Shown one piece after another: positions 36,601 through 45,316 of a stretch of DNA of 64,000 nucleotides (within the stretch, counting starts at the first letter, position 1; each line of letters begins with the position of its first letter). Source of the stretch: Brachypterus glaber (lineage: Eukaryota; Arthropoda; Insecta; Coleoptera; Kateretidae); assembly GCA_958510825.1 (NCBI GenBank), contig OY294051.1, positions 4,216,001 through 4,280,000 on the forward strand, written 5' to 3'. A program made the translations under genes and the position numbers. The notes beneath the pieces are model-generated. The model made no database searches. It was not told where the DNA came from and was given only the letters and a program-made list of their open reading frames with translations.

Positions 36601-39309
36601 GGCTTGCCATTATCATTGTAAACCTGAAAAGGCCAATGTTTGATATCGGCCTGAATCTTGGGATCGTCGAATTTCCGACCGATGAGCCTTTTCGCATCGA
36701 ACACCGTGTTCGCAGGGTTCATAGCGACCTAGTGCAAAAAAGTGGGTATTATTTTTGGATTGAAAATAAAGTTCCTATTAGTATTAAACTATTAATGTTG
36801 CTAGTAGCTACGGTTGGAGCCGTTTGCACCCAATATTTTAAACTTGGATTAACGCAGCTACACGGAAAGAAATTAGTGGGCTCTACGCTATACATTATAA
36901 GATATTTGGTAACAGTGGCAAATTATAGTGATTTAAGCTATAGATTATAAGGGACACAATAACTAATAATGTTAAAAATAAATTGGAAACGATTATATAC
37001 AGGGTGATCCATAACTGGCATGCCAAAATTTAAGAGGTGATTCTAGATCCAAAAATATAAAAAAACTTCCTATAAAGGTTGGTCCGGAAATGAGCCCTAA
37101 GGGATCTAGGGCCCTTTAAAATTGTAATAAAAATAAGGTTTTTAATTAATAACTCGGGTACCGTTTAAGCTAGAGCGGCGAGCTTTTGCATGTATACTAG
37201 TATTAATAAGGGCAATAAGTTTATGTTAATTTATTTTTTTAATTTATCCAGAGGCGTGCCCAGACGGACAAAATATATGAGGCTTAAAACATTTTTGCCC
37301 CAAACTTTTCTGTGTATGTTTTTTGGATTTGTTGTAAAAAATATAGATTTCTAGAGTAAAAATACATATTAAATATCATATAGTGTAACACTGTAGGAGT
37401 AGGAGCAACCGTTATAAAAAAAAAATGCAATTAAGAGGAAGCAACATTTTGTGCCACCAAAAACGTTACTTTTTAAAAGGCTATTACTCCTTTAATATTA
37501 AATTTAGGTGTTTTGGTGTATAATACTTTTTTGCTCAGTTTTAAATGAAGAATCACCCTGCAGCATTAAAATTTTATTGGTGCTTTTTTTTGTTCCCCGT
37601 TCAATACGTCATCTTCCAAGGGCCGTAGCTCCCTTAGGGCTCATTTCCGGACCAACCTTTATAGAAACTTTTTTTCATATTTTTGGATGTAGAATCACCT
37701 CTTAAATTTCGGTACGCGAGTTCTGGAACAGGCTGTATATTACAGACACGATTATATTTATTACAGGCACTATTATAAATTTACAGAAATTTTATTATAT
37801 TATAAAAATTATTAGCACGGACAATAATTAAATCTATTTAAGATATAAATGCCATACTATTTGTTATATTTTATTACTCACTAAACAATTAAAGTATTTC
37901 ATATAAATTTTTACACTGACTGCCATAATTGTAAGAGAAAGCCTTGTATTTATATAATAAGCGATTATAATTTGCTTGGTATGTGTGTTATAGCGCTCCT
38001 AGCTATAATTTTTTTTTTCCGTGTACCCTTAAAAAATACATTTTCAGCTTTAAGTTTAGCTTAAAATTTTCAGTGCAAACGGCCTCCGGGACTATGATTC
38101 GGACATACTTTTGATAAGTAACTTACTTAAAGTAAGGTTAAAACTATACGGGCGTTACTAGTAATACCAACTGTTACTTTTCTGGTGCGTAATGCTGTGA
38201 TAATATTACTGCATTTTAATTGTCAACTTTGATTTCTAACGGGTTAAAAATACATTTTTTCTACGACTGCTTTAGAATGTAAGCAAATACACACACTTTT
38301 CAAACACAGAATGAATCCATTATAGCTCTAGATAAGATATGAATATTCTGTATCAAGTGTTAGAATGAGCACACGTAGTGCCATCTCTTGTTTATAAAAG
38401 TAAAGAAAACTGTAGCAAAATTAGCAAAAATATATATATATATATATATTTTACCATTTTACCAAACCATACTGAATAATTTAATGCAATTTAAAGTTTT
38501 GCGTTAAAATTGAATAAAGTTTATTAGTTTTTCTTAATATTTGACCAGTTTTTCATCAATTTAGTTCAAAAAATTAAAACTGCTTCATCTATTGTTAAAT
38601 ATTTAAACCTGATATCTGTCACAACAATCTGACATAACCTTCAATTTTTGCATTATAATTTGTAAATATGTGCTAAAATTAAATAAAAATCTTTTATCAG
38701 TACTTAGATTTGATAAAATTATTAAATAACATTAATTGCTTCATTTAAAAACAATGTCGAGTCACAAAAAATATTGTTTTTAACCTTGTCCGCAGTTTAA
38801 AGCCATACAGTGTTTCATATTTGCAGTCGTAGAAAAAGTATAGTCTACAACACGTATGGAATACTCATTCCGCGATCGCGGGACCATCATACTCGCCTGC
38901 CGGCTCGTATGTCAAACTTTCCACTCCCGCGGAATATTGTCTATTCCATACTAGTTATAGAATATACTATTTTACTTCTAGTAACAAGTAAATTACTTGG
39001 CGGCTATATTTTTTGCTCGCACTCGCTTAATAATGGTCGTATAACAAATTTTTTCGTAAAAAGAAAAAAATATATTTTGATTTTTTTTTTGCAATTTTTT
39101 TTTTTTTTGCGGTTGGGAAGTTCTTCCTTACAAACCTGGTTTTTGGCAGCATCTCCGATTAGCCGCTCCGAATCAGTGAACGCGACGTAGCTGGGAGTGG
39201 TACGGTTCCCCTGATCGTTGGCGATGATCTCGACCTTGCCCTGTTGCCACACTCCCACGCAGGAATAGGTGGTACCAAGGTCGATTCCTATTGCTGGAGC
39301 TTTCGACAT
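21352..39309 (-). CDS. Hsp70: Cytosolic heat shock protein 70, nine coding exons, intact
   Basis: ATP-dependent chaperone of the cytosol and nucleus. Coding exons, in transcript order, are 39136-39309, 36578-36728, 34978-35148, 28658-28970, 26596-26801, 25566-25772, 24769-24918, 23411-23620 and 21352-21671. Every junction has GT/AG and the phases agree, giving 633 residues without a stop. Seen: IDLGTTYS at residues 9-16, [14 protein letters not shown] at 197-210, [11 protein letters not shown] near 336-346, interdomain linker DVLLV near 391, then the beta substrate-binding domain, helical lid and final EEVD, which binds TPR co-chaperones. The C-terminal tail is short ([15 protein letters not shown]) and lacks GGMP repeats. 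Phrases such as [24 protein letters not shown] and [23 protein letters not shown] are typical of insect inducible Hsp70/Hsp68 rather than Hsc70-4; this class call is from memory of the family. Many introns are unusual for that class. Exons are visibly richer in GC than introns. Confidence 0.95.
22035..22480 (+). repeat. Degenerate ~42-bp repeats (Hsp70 intron 8)
   Basis: Several copies of a unit like GGGTAAAAnCAGACAAAATT followed by GAC(A/G)nACATATGCAGAC, heavily diverged and interrupted near 22285-22385. Confidence 0.5.
22942..23352 (+). mobile_element. Double-hairpin element (family C), copy 2 (Hsp70 intron 8)
   Basis: AATGGAGCTCTCTACAACTA start and GGGAGAAATCGCCATT end, so the termini share (C)AATGG in inverted orientation. 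Ends about 60 bp from the donor of the exon at 23411. Confidence 0.75.
23411..23620 (-). CDS. Hsp70: Hsp70 coding exon, residues 458-528
   Basis: Encodes [40 protein letters not shown] and [20 protein letters not shown]. Finishes the beta domain and begins the lid. Donor AAAG|GTAAGT. Confidence 0.94.
23700..23762 (+). repeat. Solo terminal hairpin of family E (Hsp70 intron 7)
   Basis: GACTTTTCGGCGAAGATTTT followed by the perfect hairpin CATCGGCACT...AGTGCCGATG, with no body. The flanks CCAGACTAT and ATAGTCTGG are themselves inverted. Confidence 0.6.
23818..24715. repeat. AACGTT-rich repeat block (Hsp70 intron 7)
   Basis: About three tandem ~50-bp units (23876-24020, core ACAAAAACGTTATAAAATA), mirrored by inverted AACGTTA/TAACGTT phrases at 24540-24700. 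The outer phrases GGTAGAAAA and AATTTCTAC are inverted. Confidence 0.45.
24769..24918 (-). CDS. Hsp70: Hsp70 coding exon, residues 408-458
   Basis: Encodes [20 protein letters not shown] through [10 protein letters not shown] of the beta substrate-binding domain. The cysteine in RIPCKQT is a mark of the insect inducible class (from memory). Donor TTAG|GTTGGT is weaker than the others. Confidence 0.93.
25566..25772 (-). CDS. Hsp70: Hsp70 coding exon, residues 339-408
   Basis: Encodes [20 protein letters not shown] through LSLGIETAG, covering the end of the ATPase domain, the interdomain linker DVLLV and the start of the substrate-binding domain. Donor GCTG|GTGAGT. Confidence 0.94.
25978..26250 (-). 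pseudogene. Tc1-type transposase C-terminal fragment (Hsp70 intron 5)
   Basis: A 90-codon open stretch contains [20 protein letters not shown], matching the conserved WPA.SPDLNPIE..W block of the DDE/D domain of Tc1/mariner transposases (known family motif). Upstream residues ([20 protein letters not shown]) fit the same region loosely. No N-terminal DNA-binding part is nearby. It lies in Hsp70 intron 5, in the same orientation as the gene. Confidence 0.7.
26596..26801 (-). CDS. Hsp70: Hsp70 coding exon, residues 270-339
   Basis: Encodes [20 protein letters not shown] through NDVVLVG. Acceptor TTTCCAG, donor GTTG|GTAAGA, phase 1, splitting the third signature VLVGGSTR between two exons. Confidence 0.94.
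26840..28645. repeat. Repeat family J, twice interrupted, Hsp70 intron 4
   Basis: Collinear with 38255-39000 (phrases GTTAGAATGAG, AAAGTTTATTAGTTTTT, CAACACGTATGGAAT-like, ATACTAGTTATAGAATATAC). Extra DNA at about 26950-27535 and 27755-28345. The right edge lies within ~15 bp of a splice donor at 28657. Confidence 0.6.
27755..28345 (-). repeat. Repeat family D, copy 3, inside another repeat (Hsp70 intron 4)
   Basis: Reverse complement copy with a truncated terminal hairpin. It interrupts repeat family J, as shown by alignment with the uninterrupted family J copy at 38255-39000. Confidence 0.65.
28658..28970 (-). CDS. Hsp70: Hsp70 coding exon, residues 166-270
   Basis: Longest internal exon: [20 protein letters not shown], then [14 protein letters not shown] (second Hsp70 signature), then [12 protein letters not shown] through RTAAER. 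Donor AAAG|GTAATA, phase 2. Confidence 0.95.
29360..29456. repeat. Palindrome, ~32-bp arms (Hsp70 intron 3)
   Basis: AACTAAACTGGCTGTTTTAG and its near-complement around a 23-nt loop. Part of the arm phrase recurs at 29850. Confidence 0.55.
30109..32192. mobile_element. Long-inverted-arm element, 2.1 kb (Hsp70 intron 3)
   Basis: Arms 30109-30823 and 31487-32192 are inverted copies beginning CACTTnTGCTCAAAAATATC, flanked by TA. The arms end at AGTGGGCTAGTGCCACCCCT and its complement. The loop of about 660 bp has no convincing reading frame. Size and TA target fit a non-autonomous Tc1/mariner-like element. Confidence 0.75.
33362..34081. mobile_element. Foldback MITE (family F), intact (Hsp70 intron 3)
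   Basis: 720 bp, CAGAGCGGTCCAAAAGTCAC at the left and its near-complement ending GGACCGCACTG at the right, flanked by TA. The two halves pair almost along their whole length. Confidence 0.75.
34480..34936. mobile_element. Half copy of family F split by a SINE
   Basis: Right half of family F (phrases GATAGTTTAAGTTGTCTT and GGTGACTTTTGGATCTCACT), with the SINE at 34586-34889 inserted in it. Ends 41 bp from the splice donor at 34977. Confidence 0.65.
34586..34889 (+). mobile_element. tRNA-derived SINE, full copy (Hsp70 intron 3)
   Basis: The head has an A box TAGCGTAGTGG (34594-34604) and a B box GAGTTCGATTC (34637-34647), the RNA polymerase III promoter. It is followed by a unique body and a (TAATG/ATGTAAT)n tail. 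It interrupts a foldback element at GTCGATAT / CTCGTTC. A body of about 200 bp and multiple copies separate it from a true tRNA gene. Confidence 0.8.
34978..35148 (-). CDS. Hsp70: Hsp70 coding exon, residues 109-166
   Basis: Encodes [19 protein letters not shown] through [15 protein letters not shown], including the [12 protein letters not shown] segment of the ATPase domain. Acceptor TTTTCAG, donor GCAG|GTACTT, phase 1 at both ends. Confidence 0.93.
36578..36728 (-). CDS. Hsp70: Hsp70 coding exon, residues 59-109
   Basis: Starts GTCGCTATGAACCC after a CTAG acceptor and encodes [20 protein letters not shown] through KPKIEVQFK. Ends AAAG|GTAGGT, phase 1 in a glycine codon. Confidence 0.92.
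36861..38023 (-). mobile_element. TA-target MITE (family B) carrying a second MITE, Hsp70 intron 1
   Basis: Ends CACGGAAA...TTTCCGTG flanked by TA on both sides. It is the reverse complement of the copies at 4914-5338 and 62766-63189 but is split by a family A element at 37000-37735. Removing that element and one TA leaves exactly 425 bp, the length of the intact copy. Confidence 0.85.
37000..37735. mobile_element. TA-target MITE (family A) nested in family B
   Basis: 736 bp, left end CAGGGTGATCC, right end GGAACAGGCTG, flanked by TA. Long imperfect inverted arms share the phrase GGTTGGTCCGGAAATGAGCC and its complement. Confidence 0.85.
38255..39000. repeat. Repeat family J, uninterrupted, Hsp70 intron 1
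   Basis: About 745 bp matching the intron 4 copy in the same orientation. Contains a TA dinucleotide run near 38430 and the palindromic phrase TTCCGCGATCGCGGGA. Ends about 135 bp before the donor at 39135. Confidence 0.6.
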
Positions 39310-39327
39310 TTTTTATTAGTTCCGGTT
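39136..39327 (-). CDS. Hsp70: Hsp70 exon 2: first coding exon, residues 1-58
   Basis: Eighteen non-coding nt, then ATG at 39307-39309 and codons 1-58, [12 protein letters not shown] through AAKNQ. Holds the phosphate-1 loop of the ATPase domain. The donor is CAG|GTTTGT and the intron is phase 0. Confidence 0.92.
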
Positions 39328-39479
39328 CTAAAAAAAAATAAAATAGGGTAGTTGGTAGTACCAAGCAGTAACTGCTCAAAGTGGATATAAGTACTACTAC
39401 TATTTAAATGGAGGGTGGTACTCGAAATGGTATTTGTGCTTGGTTCCTTTTCCAGTAACACCCTCCAAATATATTTTGT

Positions 39480-40925
39480 TTAAAGTTCTTATATGTCATT
39501 TTACTGACCCCAAGGAAAGTCTTGTGTTGGTAAAAAAACTTTAGTAAAAAAAATTATTGCTTTTTTACGTTTCTCGATGCTTTACAATTCAAACAAGATA
39601 ATTTCCGTCAAAAAAATCTGCCTGTGTCTGTCGGTCAGTCCGCGAAATTTGTGACCATGATAACTCGAGAACGCTTTGAGCTAAAGTCTTCAAATTTATT
39701 CCAAAGTTCTAAGTTGGGATTGTTTTCATAAAAATCGGAGAAGGGTTAAGGGCCAAAATGGGGTTTGGACTTTTTTAAAAATTTGGAAATATGAAGAATT
39801 AAAAAACTTAAAATGTATAGAGGCGCAAAAAGTAAAAATTTGGCGTGTTTATTATAAGGTTTTGATAAAAAAAATACTGCTGCCGTATAAGACTAGGTTC
39901 GCTACGTTCATGACCAGGTTTATTAAAATCAAAAACGAAAAAAATAGAAAAAAAAATAAAAAAATAAAAAAAAAGATTTTGAAAATTTTTTTTTCGTAAA
40001 AAAAATAAGTTAAAAAAAAATTAAATGTTTTTTATCCCATTTTACCCCCTTACCCCACCCCGATATTTACCAAAACATTCCCAGCCTAGAACTTGGGATA
40101 ATCAATCTATGGTCCAAATTTTAAGTCTAGCTCGAAGCATTCTTTAGTTATTCTGGTCACAAATTTCCTGGACAGAGACAGTCCGAGAAACATAAAAAAG
40201 CAATAACACGTAAAAAAAAGCGCTAAAATATTTTTTTTTCCACAAAACTATTGTGTCATGAAAACAGGAGCCAACGTTATGTTGTCCTCAAAAAATTTAC
40301 AAATTGAAATTGTTCCAAAACATCATTAATTAAAATGACTTATCTGTACTAAAACTGCGAAGTTGGTAGAGTAAAAAAATAACATTGTGAATTTAGGTCA
40401 AAGCCTTCAAAAGTTATTGCAAGAAATACGAAACATGGTTATTACTTCCATCGATCTAATTCTTCCACAAAAAAACCGGGAAGATTGATCACGACGCAAA
40501 AAGTGAAGAAAAATCCTTCATACAAAAACTGGCTTTCATTGCAATGAAAATTTGGTCAGAAAAGTCCATGGACTTCCCGCCCAAATTTTTTCACAGGGGG
40601 GTGATATTTTTTTATGAGAATTTTTGAAAAAAGCAAAATAAAAAAAATAAATTAATTTTTTTTATCCCCTACCCCACCCTGATTTTTACCAATGTCAGCC
40701 GAGAACTGTGGATAAGGAACCTATGTTCCAAATTTGAAGTCTTTAGCTCAAAGCGCTCTCGAGTTATCGTTGACAGACCGACAAACAGAAGACAGACAGA
40801 CGGACAGATCGATAGGCAGAAACAATGCGTATAAAACGTCGGGAAACGTAAAAAAAGCAATAAAAAAATCAATTTTTTTGCTAGTGAGACTTTCCTCGGG
40901 GAAAGTAATATGGGATACTTAATTC
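39480..40925. repeat. Repeat family K (Hsp70 5'UTR intron)
   Basis: Inverted outer phrases CCCAAGGAAAGTC and GACTTTCCTCGGGG. The body repeats the phrase ATAACTC(G)AGAACGCTTTGAG with GTCTGTCGGTCAG runs. Related pieces lie at 52840-53045, 61130-61345 and 62370-62420. Confidence 0.5.
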
Positions 40926-41125
40926 TTTGAGATTTTTTTTATATATATTTTATATATTATATTAAGCTAGAAATTACAGTTGTACAAGGCAAGAAGCATA
41001 AAAATATTATAATAAAAATTACACTTACCGTACGTCAATTAAAAACTCCTGACCCTAGATAATATGGAACTTATTGCGGCGTAGATTGTATTTTTGATTC
41101 CCTGTATGTATCTTTCGAAACTTAC

Positions 41126-41228
41126 AGTTTATTTTTCACAATCACTGAAGTTTTATTTTCCAAAAAAAATGGAGCAAATTTTGAATTACAGTTTCAATTT
41201 TGACGTTCTTTATTAAAAATGTTTTGAC
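41126..41228 (-). other. Hsp70: Predicted non-coding first exon (5'UTR) of Hsp70
   Basis: The first coding exon is preceded on the minus strand by a pyrimidine tract and AG at 39328-39329, so translation starts in the second exon, 18 nt after the splice site. A strong donor (GTAAGTTTC, minus strand) starts at 41125, just downstream of an A-rich stretch that lies under a TATA-like box and a heat-shock element. The inferred first exon is about 100 nt, and the 5'UTR intron 39328-41125 is about 1.8 kb. The transcription start near 41228 is inferred from TATA spacing only. Confidence 0.6.
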
Positions 41229-41252
41229 TGCATTTGAATTTCGCCCACTATG

Positions 41253-41261
41253 TTTTTATTT
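41253..41261 (-). promoter_or_regulatory. Hsp70: TATA-like box of Hsp70
   Basis: The minus strand reads TAAATAAAA between the heat-shock element and the predicted 5'UTR exon. About 25 to 30 nt downstream is GCAGTC, close to the arthropod initiator TCAGTC. Confidence 0.5.
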
Positions 41262-41285
41262 AGCCGAAACGCATTTTGCGCAGTT

Positions 41286-41305
41286 CGAATTTTCTCGTAT
41301 ATTCT
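41286..41305 (-). promoter_or_regulatory. Hsp70: Heat-shock element, four alternating pentamers
   Basis: Read on the minus strand, the four 5-bp units are AGAAT, ATACG, AGAAA and ATTCG. This is the HSF-binding pattern nGAAn/nTTCn in strict alternation, with one base off in the second unit. It lies about 60 to 75 bp upstream of the predicted transcription start of the Hsp70 gene, the usual place for such an element. Confidence 0.65.
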
Positions 41306-41545
41306 CGGCGCTCTAATCAATAGGGTGCGACCGAAAGAAAAGGGCCTTGATAATCAAGGGCTGGTCCTGAGTAAAGGGCCTGGATAATGCCGTCTTACGA
41401 CTAAGATATCATATAACCGACTTTTTACAACTGGTACCCCCACACCACACTTGAAGCAGCACCGTACCATTTATGAGCACTACCGAAATGGACCCGAAGC
41501 ATTACCTTACTACAAATTGGTTTGTTTGGTTTGGCGCAATAAACT

Positions 41546-41609
41546 AGGGACACTAGATTAAGGTCTTAAGTTGGCAAGGTGCCTTGCTAACTTAAGACCT
41601 AGATTCCCT
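41546..41609. repeat. Palindrome ~320 bp upstream of the Hsp70 start
   Basis: GGTCTTAAGTTGGCAAGG and CCTTGCTAACTTAAGACC nearly abut. A single related arm lies in Hsp70 intron 8 at 22703-22735. Confidence 0.5.
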
Positions 41610-43394
41610 ACAACAAACGGTTAAGTGTTGATGTTAAAAAGTGTACTTTAAGTATGGTTCGATACTCCAATAATGAAAAATCATTTCATAAAAATCGGTT
41701 TAACCAGTCTGCAGTCTGGTTAAACCTATACATATATTCAAAAGTTAGTAAGTTACGCCTGTGTGAGAGGGGGTCCAGGAGTTTTTGGCACTTTGTAACA
41801 GGGAGGTTCTAGGGCATTGTATTGTCACAAAAAAATTGACATCTATTTTGTTTCTCTTTCCCGCTCTCTTTCTGGCGCACAGGAGCTCCTAGGGACTCCC
41901 TAGGAGGCCTCACAGAAGTTTAATTTAGTACATTTGCTAGGACTTTTTTATATACAGGGTGATTCTAAAATAAGATACAACATTTAAGGATTCTGCAAAA
42001 ATAATATAAAACAAAAAACGAACTTTGGTTTAAAAATTTCGCCTTCGCCTTAAAGAGTTGTTACGGATAACCGTTGGAACGCGTTGTAGCTTAGTATAGA
42101 AAAGATAAGAATTCTTATAAACCAAAAATTCACAAAAAAAATTATGCTTGAAAATTCTGCGACATAAAGGAAGCTTTTCTCTTGTTGTAAGTTTGTTCTC
42201 TCAATACAAACAATTTTTAGTTAAACAAAAGCAACTGCATAAATACAAACACAAAAATAGTACTTAACGTAACATAACAAGGTCGGATTCGTATTGGGGG
42301 GGGGGGATATACCTCCTAAAGAGGACGCTTCTTTCTGGGGGAACTGAAAGTTTCTACTTTTATATTGTGGAGAAATAAAAAAAGTACCTATTTAGATTTG
42401 TAGTTTTTAAACAGTACTTATTATAGAACCCATAGTATGCCACACGGTAAGTTAGCTACGACAAAAGGGGGAGGTTTACACGAAGCGGCTAGCGCGCTCT
42501 CAACTTTACGATTAAAGCGTCATAAGGCGGGATGCGTGCAAGTGAGAGGCAAACACATTCTCTACATTCTTTCTATAGCTTTAAAACCGTGTCAAACAAT
42601 ATTATACCTATTATAATAGGTCCTAATAGGTATATATATATATTAGAGGTATAAAGTACACTTTTTGTATAGCAACTACCTTTTTATTTGAAATATTTCA
42701 TAATATGTCTTCATATTATGCTTCTTTGAGTAAAGTTTTATCTAATATAATAATGAAGAACTTACTTTTCTAAAACCTGAAACTTCCGGTTTTTCCACTA
42801 TTAAACCTAACTTTTTTTTGATGGTGGTGTATCTGTGGATACACCTTTACAAAGAATGTAGTTCTAAATAATAACTTACAATTACAAAATAAATAGTTTT
42901 AGGATTGTTTAGAAAAAAAAATCGATTGCAAAACTCTTTTGAAAGGTGGTATAACTGTTTAAAAATCAAGAAAAATAAAAAAAATTGCGACGCGGCTTGG
43001 CGCATTCGCCAAAATTGGAAATACCGCTGCACATTGGGGCAAAATGAATTTCTAGAAGGACAAAATTCTAAAAATTTCTTTACAAACTTAAAGTAATCCG
43101 TTGATAACGAGAAAAATAGTTTAAAAAATGTAAAGCTTATGGGGCAATTTGTAAATTTTAATAAAAAAATCTCAAAAATTAAAACCAACTCTAAACAACC
43201 AAAAATTTGTAATCTTTGACCCCGAAAACCCCTCGATATACACATTCCACATTTAAAGTTTAAATCTCACCCTAAATCCTGAGTTTTTCAAGAAGTAGGT
43301 GTTTTTTCGAAAGAAAATTATTTTATGTATATTTTTGCATTACTTTTTTATTTTTAAAAATATTTTGACATTATTAGATAATTCTTTTAATGTC
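41610..43394. other. No gene recognised
   Basis: Contains a lone TATACAGGGTGATTC end at 41951, a G9 run at 42299 and a TA run near 42630. The 132-codon minus-strand frame at 42847-43245 has low-complexity composition and no motif. Confidence 0.5.
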
Positions 43395-43803
43395 CAATGG
43401 CGATTTCTCCCGTTAGATTAGACAGGGACAAAAGTTCTACCCAAAAAGGATAGAAGACATACATACACTCCCACTTCCAAACAAATTCTGTATTTGTTCT
43501 TTGTTGAACAAATACAATATTTACTTGGCCGAACGAAAAGTGTAACTATATTATTTTTATTAAAGAAATTACTGGCGCCATCTAAATTTTAGTAGAATTA
43601 TCTTATTCTACAGATTAACATTAGCTATGTTCGTTCGTGCCGCTCAGTGCTACACTTTCCGGCCAACCAAATAAATACTGTATTTGTTGTATGAAAAACA
43701 AATACAGTATTTATTTGGTTGGCTGAAAAGTGTAGCACAAATGAGATAGAGATAGGGTAGACGTCTTTTGTTTCATAATTCTAGTTGTAGAGAGCTCCAT
43801 TGC
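43395..43803 (-). mobile_element. Double-hairpin element (family C), copy 3
   Basis: Reverse complement of copies 1 and 2 over the full length, including both hairpins and the termini CCAATGGCGATTTCTCC and GTAGAGAGCTCCATTG. Confidence 0.75.
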
Positions 43804-44346
43804 ATCTTAAGCAAAATATATTGCAATTTATTCAAGTATAAGCGTTGCAAATAGTATAACTTACTCTTTTGATGACAAAATTTCTCAGGTTTATCCTCGA
43901 AGCGGATTTCCTTTCCCTTCTTTTATCTGGCTTTTTCGAATGTTTTCTTTTAGATTTTGGGACGGTTGGTTTGTGGCACATTTTAGAACCCGTAAACTTA
44001 AACATTTAAACCCACGGAACCAAAACATAAACTAAAACTATTTTTAGTTTAATAATTCAAAGGGGTCATCCACATATGTAACGCTTCACATTTTATTGTA
44101 TGCTCTTCACAGTGGACTTGTATATTGTTTTTTACTTTTTTTCTTTACTTAAAGATGCTATTAAAAAAATAATGTTGCTCGAGTTGGAAAAATCCACTGT
44201 TTTGTTGGTAAAATTGAGTAAATTTAGTGGTAGATTTCGGAAATTGATAGAATATATTCAACTATAGTTGGGAAAATTGAGGGGTTCAGTTGGGAATTTG
44301 GCCAGTAGTTGGGAAAATTGGAGTACAGTTGGGAAAATTGTAGTAG

Positions 44347-44517
44347 TACATTACATTACATTACATTACATTACATGTTTGATTAACCTCGTACTATTCT
44401 ACTTAATTAAGCATCCCCTAAGTCCAGGACTCGTGTGGGCTAGTAGTAGAGGGAACCACCGGCTTATACTGACTTTTGAACCAGTTTATAGGGAGTGTCC
44501 TTTTCACATTTTTTTTC
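44347..44517 (-). mobile_element. tRNA-derived SINE, 5'-truncated copy
   Basis: Only the body and tail remain (the polymerase III head is missing), ending in six TAATG-type units on the minus strand. It lies close to the LINE fragment at 44561. Confidence 0.7.
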
Positions 44518-44560
44518 GTTATATTTTAAACTGACATGTTCTATGCTATTGGCTTTTTAA

Positions 44561-45118
44561 TCATCAATAGTTTGTTTGGGTCTTTAAGAGACAGGCGCAG
44601 CCTATGGCTCATTTATCTAAAAAAAATATTTAATCTGAATTGAAAGTTGGGGCAGTGAGTCTATGCTCACTGATGCGAGTTGCATCTGTCATAATTTGGG
44701 GGGAGTGAGTCTCTGCTCACTGATGCGAGTTGCATATGTCATAATTTGGCGCTGTGGAGTGGGTGGGAGGGGGATGGGGAGGGATGTGATAGGGAGAGGA
44801 GGGATGTGCGGGAGGAGTGAGACTATCTCACTGATGCTGGGAATGCATCTGTCCTGTATTAGTGGGTACCATTACTGGTTGAGGACGTTTTTGATCTTTT
44901 TGTGAGTGTTGTGTATTTCATGATCGTAATCTAGAAAGTTTGAAATGAGGGGGTTTGGGTGATCTAAATTGTCTTGTATAAAAGACGTGCTGTAGCGGAT
45001 GATTTCCGTTTTTAGGAAGGGCATTTCGAGATCTCTGTGTATCTGGTTGTTCCTCATGAACCAGGGGGCATCGAGGCATATTCTGAGTGCCTTGTTTTGG
45101 AAGGTGGCTTTTTAAATA
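44561..45118 (-). pseudogene. Jockey-type LINE, 3' end of ORF2 and 3'UTR
   Basis: The minus strand encodes ATFQNKALRICLDAPWFMRN, NQIHRDLEMPFLKTEI and DNLDHPNPLISNFLDYDHE, ending VLNQ at 44872. Jockey-clade reverse transcriptases end in the same way (QNK.LR....APW..RN..IH.DL..P and HPNPL). The 3'UTR contains a ~56-bp tandem pair and a pyrimidine-rich tract. The element is 5'-truncated at a (ATCTT)n array. Confidence 0.75.
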
Positions 45119-45124
45119 ATGATT

Positions 45125-45316
45125 AAATATCTTATCTTATCTTATCTTATCTTATTTTATCTTATCTTATCTTTCTTATCTTTCTTATCTTATCTTATCT
45201 TATCTTATCTTATCTTATCTTATCTTATCTTATCTTATCTTATGTTATCTTATCTTATCTTATCTTATCTTATCTTTCTTATCTTTCTTATCTTTCTTAT
45301 CTTATCTTATCTTATC
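45125..45316 (+). repeat. (ATCTT)n microsatellite, ~190 bp
   Basis: Pentanucleotide array with a few CTTTC interruptions, abutting the truncated LINE at 45118. The open frame across it is an artefact. Confidence 0.95.

Noticed and set aside
36546..36950. 134-codon plus-strand frame
   Set aside because: It is the antisense shadow of an Hsp70 exon (36578-36728) continued into a MITE.
42847..43245. 132-codon minus-strand frame as a gene
   Set aside because: F/L/K-rich composition typical of AT-rich DNA, no motif, no promoter, and an overlapping frame on the other strand.
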